This document shows positions 13,576 through 21,299 of a stretch of DNA of 29,638 bases, piece by piece. Made by a program: the position numbers and the translations under genes. The stretch is from contig JBEKDK010000038.1 in assembly GCA_050014395.1 (NCBI GenBank), positions 1 through 29,638 of the forward strand. Direction: 5' to 3'. The notes under the pieces are model-generated. The model saw only the letters and a list, made by a program, of their open reading frames with translations. It ran no database searches and had not been told where the DNA came from. The stretch comes from DASPOJ01 sp050014395. GTDB lineage: Bacteria; Acidobacteriota; Terriglobia; Acidiferrales; UBA7541. Numbering within the stretch: the stretch's first letter is position 1; each line of letters begins with the position of its first letter.

Positions 13576-15336
13576 ATGGCCGAGCACGAAGGTAGCGGCG
13601 CACACGCTCACACTGCGCCGACCGGCTTTCTGTGGAAATACGTTTTCAGCCTCGATCATAAGGTGATCGGCATTCAGTACTACTTCCTGGCGCTATTTTC
13701 CGTGTTCGTCGGGATGGCGCTCTCGCTGCTGATGCGATTCCACTTGGTGTGGCCGGCCGCGCATGTGCCATTGATCGCCGGCGGCGTGATGAAGCCGGAA
13801 CAATATCTGGCGCTGGTGACGATGCACGGCACGATCATGGTCTTCATGGTGCTGACCACCGCGCCGCAATCGGGATTCGGAAATTATCTTTTGCCCATCC
13901 AGATCGGCGCCGAAGACATGGCGTTTCCGGTGCTGAACATGTTGTCGTTCTGGACGACGTTCGTTTCGTTGCTGGTGATCCTCGCGGCGTTTTTCGTGGA
14001 AGGCGGCGCGCCGATCGCGGGTTGGACTTCGTATCCGCCGCTCAGCGCCGTCGGCGATATGTCGGGACCCGGCGAGGGCTTGGGGCAAACGCTGTGGGTG
14101 ATCGGCCTGGCAATCTTTTGCCTCGCGTCGCTGATTGGCGCGCTGAATTTTATTACCACCACCGTCGATCTGCGCGCCAAGGGAATGTCGCTGATGCGCA
14201 TGCCGCTCACGGTGTGGGCGTGGCTGATCACGGCGATTCTGGGATTGCTGGCGTTCGGCGTGCTGCTGGCGGCGTGCGCGCTGCTGCTGCTCGATCGTAT
14301 GGCGGGAACGAGCTTCTTCATTCCTGGCGGCTTGGTGTTCACGGATACAGTGCTCGCGGCGCATGAAGGCGGCTCGCCGCTGCTGTGGCAGCATTTGTTT
14401 TGGTTCTTCGGCCATCCCGAGGTGTACATCGCGATTTTGCCGGGCATGGGCGTGACGTCGCACGTCCTTTCCAATTTTTCGCGCAAGCCGGTGTTCGGTT
14501 ACCGCGCGATGGTCGGCGCGATGCTGGCGATCGGCTTCCTCGGCTTTTGCGTTTGGGGCCATCACATGTTCGTCAGCGGCATGAGTCCGTATTCGGCTTT
14601 TGCATTTTCGCTGCTGACGATGACCATCGGCGTGCCCTCCGCGATCAAGACTTTCAATTGGCTGGGAACGCTGTGGGGCGGGAAAATTCAATTCACGTGC
14701 GCGATGCTGTTTGCGCTGGGTTTTGTTTCGCTGTTCGTCACCGGCGGACTTTCGGGCTTGTTCCTGGCGCAGCCAACGCTCGATCTTTATTTCCATGACA
14801 CTTTCTTCGTCGTCGCGCACTTCCATTTCGTGATGGGCGTAGCGGCGATATTCGGCATCTTCGCCGCGACGTACTTTTGGTATCCGAAAATGTTTGGCCG
14901 CATGCTGAATGAGACGGTGGGGAAGGTCCATTTCTGGCTGACCTTCATTGGCGTGTACTGCATCTTCATGCCCATGCACTTTTTGGGAATGGTCGGCCGT
15001 CCGCGGCGTTATGCGGATTTGACCGGCGTCAATTTCCTCGGACCGTTGCACTCCGTCGAATTTTTCATTTCGATCGCGGCCATTTTCACGATCGCCGCGC
15101 AATTTATTTTCCTGTTCAATTTCCTTTATTGCCTGAAGTGGGGCAAGAAGGCGGAATCGAATCCATGGCACGGCACCACTCTCGAGTGGAGCATTCCTTC
15201 GCCGCCGCCATTCGACAATTTCGCGGGGCGCCACGTGCAGGTCTATCGCGGCGCGTATGAATTCAGCGTGCCCGGCGAGGCTCAGGACTTCATTCCGCAG
15301 GACCTTGCACCGGAAAAAGTTGGCAAAGCCAATTAG
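13576..15336 (+). CDS. coxA: Cytochrome c oxidase subunit I (heme-copper oxidase, A type)
   Basis: The catalytic subunit reduces oxygen to water and pumps protons, and carries the low-spin heme and the heme-CuB site. The 586-aa length is normal, with about 12 hydrophobic helices. Diagnostic motifs are HGTIMVFMV (low-spin heme ligand), FGHPEVYIAILPGMG (CuB ligand His, cross-linked Tyr, and the D-channel Glu that marks type A1), WGHHMFVSGM (two CuB His) and HDTFFVVAHFHFVMG (heme ligands). GAGGAGGA lies just upstream of the ATG at 13576. An in-frame TTG at 13546 is less likely. Subunits II, III and IV flank it. Confidence 0.98.
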   Translation: MAEHEGSGAHAHTAPTGFLWKYVFSLDHKVIGIQYYFLALFSVFVGMALSLLMRFHLVWPAAHVPLIAGGVMKPEQYLALVTMHGTIMVFMVLTTAPQSGFGNYLLPIQIGAEDMAFPVLNMLSFWTTFVSLLVILAAFFVEGGAPIAGWTSYPPLSAVGDMSGPGEGLGQTLWVIGLAIFCLASLIGALNFITTTVDLRAKGMSLMRMPLTVWAWLITAILGLLAFGVLLAACALLLLDRMAGTSFFIPGGLVFTDTVLAAHEGGSPLLWQHLFWFFGHPEVYIAILPGMGVTSHVLSNFSRKPVFGYRAMVGAMLAIGFLGFCVWGHHMFVSGMSPYSAFAFSLLTMTIGVPSAIKTFNWLGTLWGGKIQFTCAMLFALGFVSLFVTGGLSGLFLAQPTLDLYFHDTFFVVAHFHFVMGVAAIFGIFAATYFWYPKMFGRMLNETVGKVHFWLTFIGVYCIFMPMHFLGMVGRPRRYADLTGVNFLGPLHSVEFFISIAAIFTIAAQFIFLFNFLYCLKWGKKAESNPWHGTTLEWSIPSPPPFDNFAGRHVQVYRGAYEFSVPGEAQDFIPQDLAPEKVGKAN

Positions 15337-15351
15337 GGAACAAGGAACGAC

Positions 15352-16041
15352 ATGACGAGACCCGCGACTACTGAAGAACTCGAGCTGATCGATCACGGCG
15401 ACGGCGGAGGCGTGCTTCCGCCGCCCGATGGCGGCGGAGACGACGGCCGGCGCCCGTGGCCGAGGCCGGAAGTCTCGCGGCGCGCGTTCTTCACGCTGAT
15501 TCAACTTTCGCTTGCGGCGATCGTGATGTTTTTCATGTCGCTGACGAGCGCCTACATCGTGCGCAAGGGCCTCGGCGGCGATTGGCAGGCCACGCCGATT
15601 CCGCGCGTGCTGTGGCTGAATACGCTGCTGCTGCTGGCCAGCAGCCTGACGATCGAGCTTGCGCGGCGCAAACATAGCGGCGATGCCGCCGCGAATCCGC
15701 TGGCCGCGGAAGCGCGCAATGCGCGATTTTCGCAATGGTGGACGATCACGATCGCGCTCGGCCTGCTGTTTCTGGCGGGGCAGCTTTTCGCCTGGCGGCA
15801 ATTGTCCGCGGCGGGAATGTTTCTGGATACCAATCCGAGCAGCAGCTTTTTCTACGTGCTGACGGCGGCGCACGGCGCGCATTTGGCCGGCGGGATTTTC
15901 GCGTTGTTCTATGTGGCGTTTCGCAATTGGAAGCGCTCGCGCATCACGCAGGAAACCGCCGCCGATCTTGCGGCGCTGTACTGGCATTTTATGGACGGGC
16001 TTTGGCTGTTTCTATTCGCACTCCTCACAGTGGGACGGTGA
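15352..16041 (+). CDS. coxC: Cytochrome c oxidase subunit III, first copy
   Basis: A 229-aa membrane protein of the subunit III family, which binds subunit I and stabilises proton uptake. After a soluble acidic/Gly-rich N-terminus (about 45 residues) come about five helices. Typical features are FMSLTSAYIVR near the first helix, a charged loop, SSSFFYVLTAAHGAHLAGGI and the end ALYWHFMDGLWLFLFALL. It begins 15 bp after coxA. A second, different subunit III follows 3 bp later, so the operon has two. They are similar only in the helix ends (HxxH, YWHFMD/YWHFVD), not recent duplicates. Confidence 0.9.
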   Translation: MTRPATTEELELIDHGDGGGVLPPPDGGGDDGRRPWPRPEVSRRAFFTLIQLSLAAIVMFFMSLTSAYIVRKGLGGDWQATPIPRVLWLNTLLLLASSLTIELARRKHSGDAAANPLAAEARNARFSQWWTITIALGLLFLAGQLFAWRQLSAAGMFLDTNPSSSFFYVLTAAHGAHLAGGIFALFYVAFRNWKRSRITQETAADLAALYWHFMDGLWLFLFALLTVGR

Positions 16042-16044
16042 TCC

Positions 16045-16674
16045 GTGCACGAAATGATTGCTGACGAGTCGACATCGGTTTGGTCCGGCGGGACGCGGCC
16101 ATTCGGTACGGGCTCGAAAAAACTGGGAATGTGGCTGTTCATCGTCTCCGATTCGCTGACGTTCGGCGCGCTGCTGCTGGCGTATAGCTATGAGCGCCTG
16201 GCGAATCCGGATTGGCCGCGCCCGTTTGAAATGTATCCGGGCATCGCCAAATCCACCGGGATGACGGTGATTCTGCTGCTGAGCAGCTTGACGATGGTGT
16301 TCGGCGTGGTGGCGGCCAATCGCAACAATCGCAAGGCAGCGGTGAAGTGGCTGCTGGCCACGATGGTGCTTGGTGCGTCATTCGTCGCGATCCACATGAC
16401 GGAATGGTTCACGCTGTTCAAGGAGGGCGTTACGCCGTGGTCCAATCCGTGGGGCGTGCCGCTGTTCGGCGCCACATTTTTCGGGATCACCGGGCTGCAC
16501 ATGCTGCACGTTTCGATCGGCGTGATTTATCTGGGCGTGATCGCGGGCGCGTTCGGCAGGGGCCGTCTAGCGCCGGAGGATGTGGAAGTCAGCGGACTTT
16601 ACTGGCACTTCGTGGACTTGGTTTGGATGTTCGTCTTCCCGATGCTTTATTTGATGTCCGTGGCAGTGAAGTAG
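16045..16674 (+). CDS. coxC: Cytochrome c oxidase subunit III, second copy
   Basis: A 209-aa five-helix subunit III homologue. Features are KLGMWLFIVSDSLTFGALL at the first helix (the classic xMxLFIxSE-like position with D instead of E), FFGITGLHMLHVSIGVIYLG and SGLYWHFVDLVWMFVFPMLY. The annotated start is GTG at 16045 with GGGACGG 6 nt before it. An ATG at 16054 is an alternative. Tandem subunit III genes of this kind occur in several acidobacterial oxidase operons, as I recall. The two proteins may form a heterodimer-like pair or replace each other. Confidence 0.93.
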   Translation: MHEMIADESTSVWSGGTRPFGTGSKKLGMWLFIVSDSLTFGALLLAYSYERLANPDWPRPFEMYPGIAKSTGMTVILLLSSLTMVFGVVAANRNNRKAAVKWLLATMVLGASFVAIHMTEWFTLFKEGVTPWSNPWGVPLFGATFFGITGLHMLHVSIGVIYLGVIAGAFGRGRLAPEDVEVSGLYWHFVDLVWMFVFPMLYLMSVAVK

Positions 16675-16696
16675 GGCGACAGCGAAAGGAGCGCGC

Positions 16697-17032
16697 ATGT
16701 CGGCTGAAGCGCACGAAATCGATCACCACACAGCGGGATCGACGCACTTGTTTCTGACGGTGTGGATCTCGCTGGTAGCCATCACGGCGGGCGAAGTACT
16801 TCTCGCGTATCTGGAATATATGCGCACGCATCCCGCGGTGATGCTCACGCTGCTGGTGGGATTGTCGATCATCAAGGCGGCGCTGATCATGTCCTATTTC
16901 ATGCACCTGCGCTTTGAGAAGCTGGCGCTGTCGCTCGTTTTGGTGTCGTCGATGGTTTTTTGTCTTTGCATGATCATCATTTTCTTTATGCCTGACGGCA
17001 ATCGGCTGCTGCAAATGCGATTGATGCACTAG
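16697..17032 (+). CDS. coxD: Cytochrome c oxidase subunit IV (prokaryotic, COX4-pro family)
   Basis: A 111-aa protein with three hydrophobic helices (about 18-42, 48-68 and 75-98). The conserved IIKAALIMSYFMHLRFE motif of the prokaryotic subunit IV/CyoD-like family is present. The His-rich N-terminus (AHEIDHHTAG) is usual. It is thought to assist assembly or stability of the oxidase and is not catalytic. AAAGGAG lies 5 nt before the ATG. It starts 22 bp after the second subunit III gene. Confidence 0.93.
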   Translation: MSAEAHEIDHHTAGSTHLFLTVWISLVAITAGEVLLAYLEYMRTHPAVMLTLLVGLSIIKAALIMSYFMHLRFEKLALSLVLVSSMVFCLCMIIIFFMPDGNRLLQMRLMH

Positions 17033-17058
17033 AGAGTCGTGAGGAATCGGAGAGCGGG

Positions 17059-17382
17059 ATGAGACGCGCGGTGGGGGAGATGGACGGCAAATCAAAGGAT
17101 AACGCCCGCCACGGCGGGCAGGCACCGGCGCGGAGAACGCGGAGGTTCGCGGAGACTTGGGTGCTGCGGCTGGGCGCCGCGATGCTGGCTGGCGTTCTGG
17201 GATTCGCGCCCCGCGCCGCGGCGCAAAGTTGCGCGCTGTGCTACACCACGGCTTCCGCGGCCGGCTCGGCGGGCATTCGTGCGTTGCATGTAGGGATTCT
17301 GGCGCTGCTGATTCCGGCGCTGGGTTTGTTTCTGGGAATTCTGTATCTGGTGATCCGCAGGGCGGCGCTGGCCGAAGTCTAA
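17059..17382 (+). CDS. Small exported or membrane protein with CxxC, oxidase operon tail
   Basis: The recognisable core is a signal-like helix (LRLGAAMLAGVLGFAPRAAA), then QSCALCYTTASAAG with a CxxC pair, and a C-terminal helix (LALLIPALGLFLGILYLVIRR). Similar short CALCY proteins next to oxidase genes are familiar to me from acidobacterial genomes. The role is unknown, but CxxC at the periplasmic face could bind metal or act in redox. The ATG at 17059 has GGAGAGCGGG upstream. However, residues 14-33 are encoded by composite repeat copy C, so either the repeat extended the protein or the real start is GTG at 17161, which has GGAGA before it and gives a clean 74-aa protein. Confidence 0.7.
   Translation: MRRAVGEMDGKSKDNARHGGQAPARRTRRFAETWVLRLGAAMLAGVLGFAPRAAAQSCALCYTTASAAGSAGIRALHVGILALLIPALGLFLGILYLVIRRAALAEV
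17098..17155 (+). repeat. Composite repeat copy C, inside a reading frame
   Basis: GATAACGC is followed by a perfect 7-bp hairpin (GCCCGCC, AC loop, GGCGGGC at 17104-17119) and then GCGGAGAACGCGGAGG and GCGGAG units. This is the same architecture as 3483-3560. It lies within the 5' part of the frame at 17059-17382 without breaking it. Confidence 0.6.
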
Positions 17383-17407
17383 ACTTTCCTGCCTGCTTTT
17401 TTCTCGC

Positions 17408-18556
17408 TCAACTTCCTACTGCTTCTTTCAGCGCGTTCGCCACGCGTTCGATCTGCGCCTCGGTCAGCCCGGGATAGATCGGCAGAGACAGAACTTCGTC
17501 GGCGGCGCGTTCCGAGTGTGGCAGCGCGCCGCGCTTCACGCCCGCGGCTGCGTAGAGCGGTTGCAGGTGCAGCGGCACGGGATAATACACTACGCTTGAA
17601 ATGCCGCGGCCTGCGAGATGTTGGCGGACGCGATCGCGGCGCTCCGAGCCCCCTTCCACGCGGATGGTGTACACCGAATACACGTGCTCGCAGCCTTCGC
17701 GCCCTTTCGGCGTGCGAATTCCTGGCAATCCGGAGAGCAGGGAATCGTAGGCGCGCGCGACGCGCTGTCGCGCAGCCGTCCATTGCGCCAGGTGACGCAG
17801 CTTGACGCGCAGCACCGCGGCTTGAATTTCGTCCAGGCGGCTATTCCAGCCGCGCTCCGTGCTGATGTAGCGCGTCGTCTCGCCGTGATTGCGCAGCGCG
17901 CGCAGGCGCTCGGCGGCGGACTGCGACGCCGTCAGGATCATTCCCGCATCGCCGTAGGCGCCCAGGATTTTGCTGGGATAAAAACTGACGCATCCGAACG
18001 CGCCGAGTGAACCCGTTGCACGACCGCGATATTTTGCGGCAAGCGATTGGGCATTGTCCTCGATCACGGCGATCCCGCGCCGCGCGCCCAACGCCAGAAT
18101 CGGGTCCATCTCCGCGGACAAGCCGAACAGATGCACTGGGATGATCGCTCGCGTGCGCGGCGTCAATCCCTGCTCGATTCCCGCGGGATCGATGGCGAAA
18201 GTTTCCGGCTCGATATCGGCGAACACCGGCCGCGCGCCCAGCGCGCTCACCGCGCTGGCCGTGGCGACGAATGTGAATGCGGGGATGATGACGTCGTCGC
18301 CGGCGCCCACGCCCGCGGCGTGCAGAGAAAGCATCAGCGCGTCCGTGCCTGACGCTACGCCGACAGCACAGGGCACGCCACATAGTTGGGCAATCTCCCG
18401 CTCGAGCGCTTGGCCCTCCGGCCCCAGAATCCAATGTTGCGAAGAGAAAACGCCGTCGAGCGCGGAGCGAATTTCCGCTCCGATCGCGGACCATTCTCCG
18501 CGCAGATCAAGCAGCGGAATCGGCGCGTCGTTTTTAGGAGCGGCTGGCAAGCTCAT
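17408..18556 (-). CDS. DegT/DnrJ/EryC1/StrS family PLP-dependent aminotransferase
   Basis: A 382-aa fold-type I PLP enzyme. This family transaminates keto-sugars attached to nucleotides for cell-surface polysaccharides or glycosylated metabolites. The PLP lysine is K196 in SFYPSKILGAYGDAGM, the ring-nitrogen aspartate is D167 in IEDNAQS, and the phosphate-binding VASGTDALMLSL is at 67-78. Near the end, VVYYPVPLHLQPLY and SLPIYPGLT are family hallmarks. No other sugar-nucleotide genes are adjacent, so the substrate cannot be assigned. It converges with the oxidase operon, 25 bp between stops. A DCC-family gene lies 27 bp upstream on the same strand. Confidence 0.95.
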   Translation of the reverse strand: MSLPAAPKNDAPIPLLDLRGEWSAIGAEIRSALDGVFSSQHWILGPEGQALEREIAQLCGVPCAVGVASGTDALMLSLHAAGVGAGDDVIIPAFTFVATASAVSALGARPVFADIEPETFAIDPAGIEQGLTPRTRAIIPVHLFGLSAEMDPILALGARRGIAVIEDNAQSLAAKYRGRATGSLGAFGCVSFYPSKILGAYGDAGMILTASQSAAERLRALRNHGETTRYISTERGWNSRLDEIQAAVLRVKLRHLAQWTAARQRVARAYDSLLSGLPGIRTPKGREGCEHVYSVYTIRVEGGSERRDRVRQHLAGRGISSVVYYPVPLHLQPLYAAAGVKRGALPHSERAADEVLSLPIYPGLTEAQIERVANALKEAVGS

Positions 18557-18583
18557 GTGTGGCGAGTCACTATCTTCGGCCGA

Positions 18584-19072
18584 TCAGTGTGCGCCCCGGC
18601 CGCCCGCCACGGAGCCGGTGACGCTGGCGGAAGGCGGCGCGCATTGGTGCGGTTCGCAGCGCGGCGGCGCGCCGGGCAAACTGTAGCGATTCCGCGCGAT
18701 CCAGCGATAGACGCCGGGCCCCATCCAGCGAAACGGCGGCGCGCCGAGCAGCCATCCGAGCCACGCAAGGCGCGGCATGGTGCGCAGCAGCACGACCCAC
18801 GCGGCAAATCCGGCAATCCACGCGCCGCCGGGCGTGCGCACGTGCATTTCGCGTTCGAGTTCTTCGATGGAAAATGGCGCGCGCGCCGCGACGTCGGGAT
18901 CGTTGTAGTCCACGAACAAGATGCGGTGTGCCGTGTCGAATGGTTCCACGCGCGCACGAATCCACTGGCAGAACGGGCAGGCGCCGTCGTTGAAGACTTC
19001 GTATTGCCCGGATTGTGGCATCGCGCTCATTGCGGTAAGCCCGCGGCCCGAATCGTTCGCACCTCGATTCAT
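18584..19072 (-). CDS. DCC-family thiol-disulfide oxidoreductase-like protein (DUF393)
   Basis: A 162-aa protein with the DCC signature DGACPFCQWIRARV (D-x2-C-x2-C), then VDYNDPDVAARAP, GAWIAGFAAWVVLLRTMPRLAWLG and VYRWIARNRYSL, all typical of DUF393. The CxxC suggests a redox role, but the family has no settled function. The C-terminus adds a Cys/Pro tail (PPRCEPHQCAPPS). The ATG at 19072 follows GGGATATA. An internal ATG at 19030 would remove 14 residues and place the start nearer the conserved core. It shares its direction and close spacing with the aminotransferase downstream. Confidence 0.85.
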   Translation of the reverse strand: MNRGANDSGRGLTAMSAMPQSGQYEVFNDGACPFCQWIRARVEPFDTAHRILFVDYNDPDVAARAPFSIEELEREMHVRTPGGAWIAGFAAWVVLLRTMPRLAWLGWLLGAPPFRWMGPGVYRWIARNRYSLPGAPPRCEPHQCAPPSASVTGSVAGGRGAH

Positions 19073-19174
19073 TATATCCCGTATAGCTCACCGGGGTGCG
19101 CGGAGCGCGTGGCACGGTCGATCTCACAACGTGGCATCGCGGAATGCGGTCGGAAAATCGCGCTTTGCGCTCGA

Positions 19175-19432
19175 TTAGCGCGGGCGGCCCGGCGGGTCGG
19201 TGGTTTCGGGGATGTGCGGGTGCGCGGGAGGCGCGGCTGTGCTCGGAGAGATCTTCGAGGGCGCCGGCTGCGGGATGCCGACGCCGGCATTCATTTCCAG
19301 GTGCTCTTTGGCGCAGCGCGGGCAGTAGGCTTTGCCCGTATCTTCGTCGCGCAAGCTCGCCAATTCGTAGCAGCCGTGGATGCAATCGCAATAGCCGGTT
19401 GTGGAAGCCGTTTTGATGGGCACGAGTGCCAT
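19175..19432 (-). CDS. Small Cys-rich, possibly zinc-binding protein (85 aa)
   Basis: From the ATG at 19432 the 85-aa protein begins MALVPIKTASTTGYCDCIHG, with cysteines in YCDCIHGCYEL and YCPRCAKEHLE. This is a Cx1C-x3-C...CxxC set that could form a zinc ribbon. The C-terminal third is Pro/Ala/Ser-rich and probably disordered. The frame is open upstream to 19594, but those residues overlap the end of the HD-GYP gene and look non-coding. GGAGG about 11 nt upstream of 19432 supports the shorter start. Function is unknown. Confidence 0.65.
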   Translation of the reverse strand: MALVPIKTASTTGYCDCIHGCYELASLRDEDTGKAYCPRCAKEHLEMNAGVGIPQPAPSKISPSTAAPPAHPHIPETTDPPGRPR

Positions 19433-19499
19433 CGGTCGAAAATCCTCCGTTCGGGATAGTAACCGCGGGAATCGTGTTTCGCAAGACGCGCGATTGGCG

Positions 19500-20579
19500 T
19501 CAGATGCTTTGCAGCGCAGAGAGCCGGTAGGGTGTGCCGATATTTTCGCGCAACTCGCTCCAGAGCGTATCCGGCAGCGCGAGAAAAACTTCAACCACGG
19601 CGGGATCGAATTGCGTGCCCGAGCAGCGCTTGATTTCGCCGCGCGCGTGCGCGACGGAGAGCGCTTTGCGGTACGGCCGGTCGGAGATCATGGCGTCAAG
19701 CGCGTCGGCCACGGCGAATATCCGCGCCCCGAGCGGAATTTCCTCGCCTTTGAGGCCTCGCGGATATCCGGTGCCGTCGAAGTATTCTTGGTGCGCGAGT
19801 ACGATTTGCGCCGCTTCCCGCAGAAATGGGATGCGCGTCACCATGTTGTAGCCAATGTCGCAGTGCGTGCGCATCACCTTTCTTTCGTCGTCGTTCAAAG
19901 GGCCGGGCTTGCGCAGCACGCTGTCGGGAATGGCCATTTTCCCGATGTCGTGCAGGAACGCGGCGCGCGCGATCACCGGCAAATCCAGTGGAGAAACCTT
20001 CATGGCCTTGGCGATCGCGATGGTGAACGCGGTCACGCGCCGGCAATGTCCTTCGGTTTCGGCGTCTTTCAAGTCCAGCGCGCCGCCCAGAGCTTCCAGC
20101 GTGTCGTCGTAGGATTGTTCGAGCTGTTGCAGCGTACCTTTCAGTTGGCCGGTGCGCTCCTCGACCACTCGTTCGAGGTCGCTCTGGTATTTTTGGTTTT
20201 CGAGTACCAGCCGGCGGTGGTCCAGGGCGCGCCGCACGCTCAGAAAAAGCTGGTCTCGCTCGAATGGCTTCAGGATGTAATCGTAGGCCCCGCGGCGAAT
20301 GGCTTCGAGCGCGGTCGCCAGGTCGTGCATCGCGGTGACGATGATCACCGGAATATCCGGATTGTGCCCGTGCACCCATTCGAGCAGCCGGATGCCGTCC
20401 ATTTCCGGCATCACCATGTCGCTCAGCACCAGGTCGGGAGTGTGCCGCTCGAGATACGCCTGCGCCAGTCGTCCGTTCTCCGCCGTGGCGCACTCGAATC
20501 CCTGCGCCTCAAGCATCGTCGAGACAACCTCGCGGATCGCTTCCTCGTCGTCAACGACCAGAATTTTGCCCTTGCTCAC
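19500..20579 (-). CDS. Response regulator with HD-GYP domain (c-di-GMP phosphodiesterase)
   Basis: A 359-aa RpfG-type protein. Residues 1-120 are a receiver with D54 (LSDMVMPEMDG) and K104 (ILKPFE). A coiled-coil linker (about 121-155) leads to the HD-GYP domain: H210-D211 in LHDIGKMAIPD, AHQEYFDGTGYP (GYP at 271-273) and FAVADALDAMISDRPYR. HD-GYP proteins hydrolyse cyclic di-GMP, affecting biofilm, motility and surface-polymer output. The metal-binding residues look complete. The start is GTG at 20579 with GAGGG about 7 nt upstream. No histidine kinase is adjacent. Confidence 0.95.
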   Translation of the reverse strand: MSKGKILVVDDEEAIREVVSTMLEAQGFECATAENGRLAQAYLERHTPDLVLSDMVMPEMDGIRLLEWVHGHNPDIPVIIVTAMHDLATALEAIRRGAYDYILKPFERDQLFLSVRRALDHRRLVLENQKYQSDLERVVEERTGQLKGTLQQLEQSYDDTLEALGGALDLKDAETEGHCRRVTAFTIAIAKAMKVSPLDLPVIARAAFLHDIGKMAIPDSVLRKPGPLNDDERKVMRTHCDIGYNMVTRIPFLREAAQIVLAHQEYFDGTGYPRGLKGEEIPLGARIFAVADALDAMISDRPYRKALSVAHARGEIKRCSGTQFDPAVVEVFLALPDTLWSELRENIGTPYRLSALQSI

Positions 20580-20741
20580 GTGCCACCCTCTGGCTGCAAT
20601 TATAGGGTAGGCGGCAATCGGCGCCGTCAGATCCCTCTGTCAGGTTGTTCGGATTGATACCGGCAAGTGAAGAAACCGCGCCGCGGCTTGGAGAGACGGG
20701 CAAATCTTGCGGGGAGGGCCAATGCTCGCGCCGACGTTGCG

Positions 20742-21299
20742 TCAGGCGCCCAGATCCGCGCTGGCTTGCGGCGGAGCCGGTTCAACCAAGCTCGCCATCG
20801 AGGCTTCCAGGCGCGCAGCCAGGCTGCCAAGCATTTGCGTCATGTGCTCGAAGGCCGGCACCGGCACTTGTCCGAGAGCCAAACGCATCGAGACCATCGC
20901 GTACGTCATGCGAAAACGCGCGCCGATGCGTACGCGTTGCGCTTCCAGGCGCGCATCGACTTTCGGCGAATGCGCCGCCACCAACCGCCCGAAGCGCTCG
21001 AGGCGCAGATAATCCTCGCGCAAGCCTTCCAGGTAGCGCCGCGCCACTTTGTGCCGTTCGCGGCGCACCCTGCGACGTGTGCTGCGCGGGACGCGCTCGC
21101 CGAAATCGGCCAGGTCCGCGCCAGTCAGCGCCTGCCGCACCAGGGGGAAATATTTCGCATGCTGAAGCACCAGATCTTCCGGCGAAAGCATCGCAATCGC
21201 GCCGCGGTCCGCGCGCTTCGCGCCTCGCGGCCAGAACAGCGCGGCCACCACCGCCAGCGCGGCTAACCCGAACGCGATGATCAGAAGGGTTTGGTTCAC
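20742..21299 (-). CDS. Membrane-anchored hypothetical protein (185 aa)
   Basis: One N-terminal helix (LLIIAFGLAALAVVAALFW) anchors a mostly helical, Arg-rich soluble domain rich in LEGLREDYLRLERFGRLV-like patterns. I do not recognise the family, although helical proteins of this type paired with the next gene are familiar from acidobacterial genomes. Its ATG overlaps the stop of the upstream membrane protein (21296-21299, ATGA), showing translational coupling. It probably works with that protein. No catalytic motif is visible. Confidence 0.75.
   Translation of the reverse strand: MNQTLLIIAFGLAALAVVAALFWPRGAKRADRGAIAMLSPEDLVLQHAKYFPLVRQALTGADLADFGERVPRSTRRRVRRERHKVARRYLEGLREDYLRLERFGRLVAAHSPKVDARLEAQRVRIGARFRMTYAMVSMRLALGQVPVPAFEHMTQMLGSLAARLEASMASLVEPAPPQASADLGA

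Noticed and set aside
13693..15987. 764-aa minus-strand open frame
   Set aside because: It is antisense to coxA and coxC. The composition is His/Arg/Gln-rich as expected for the reverse of high-GC codons, and all the oxidase motifs are on the plus strand.
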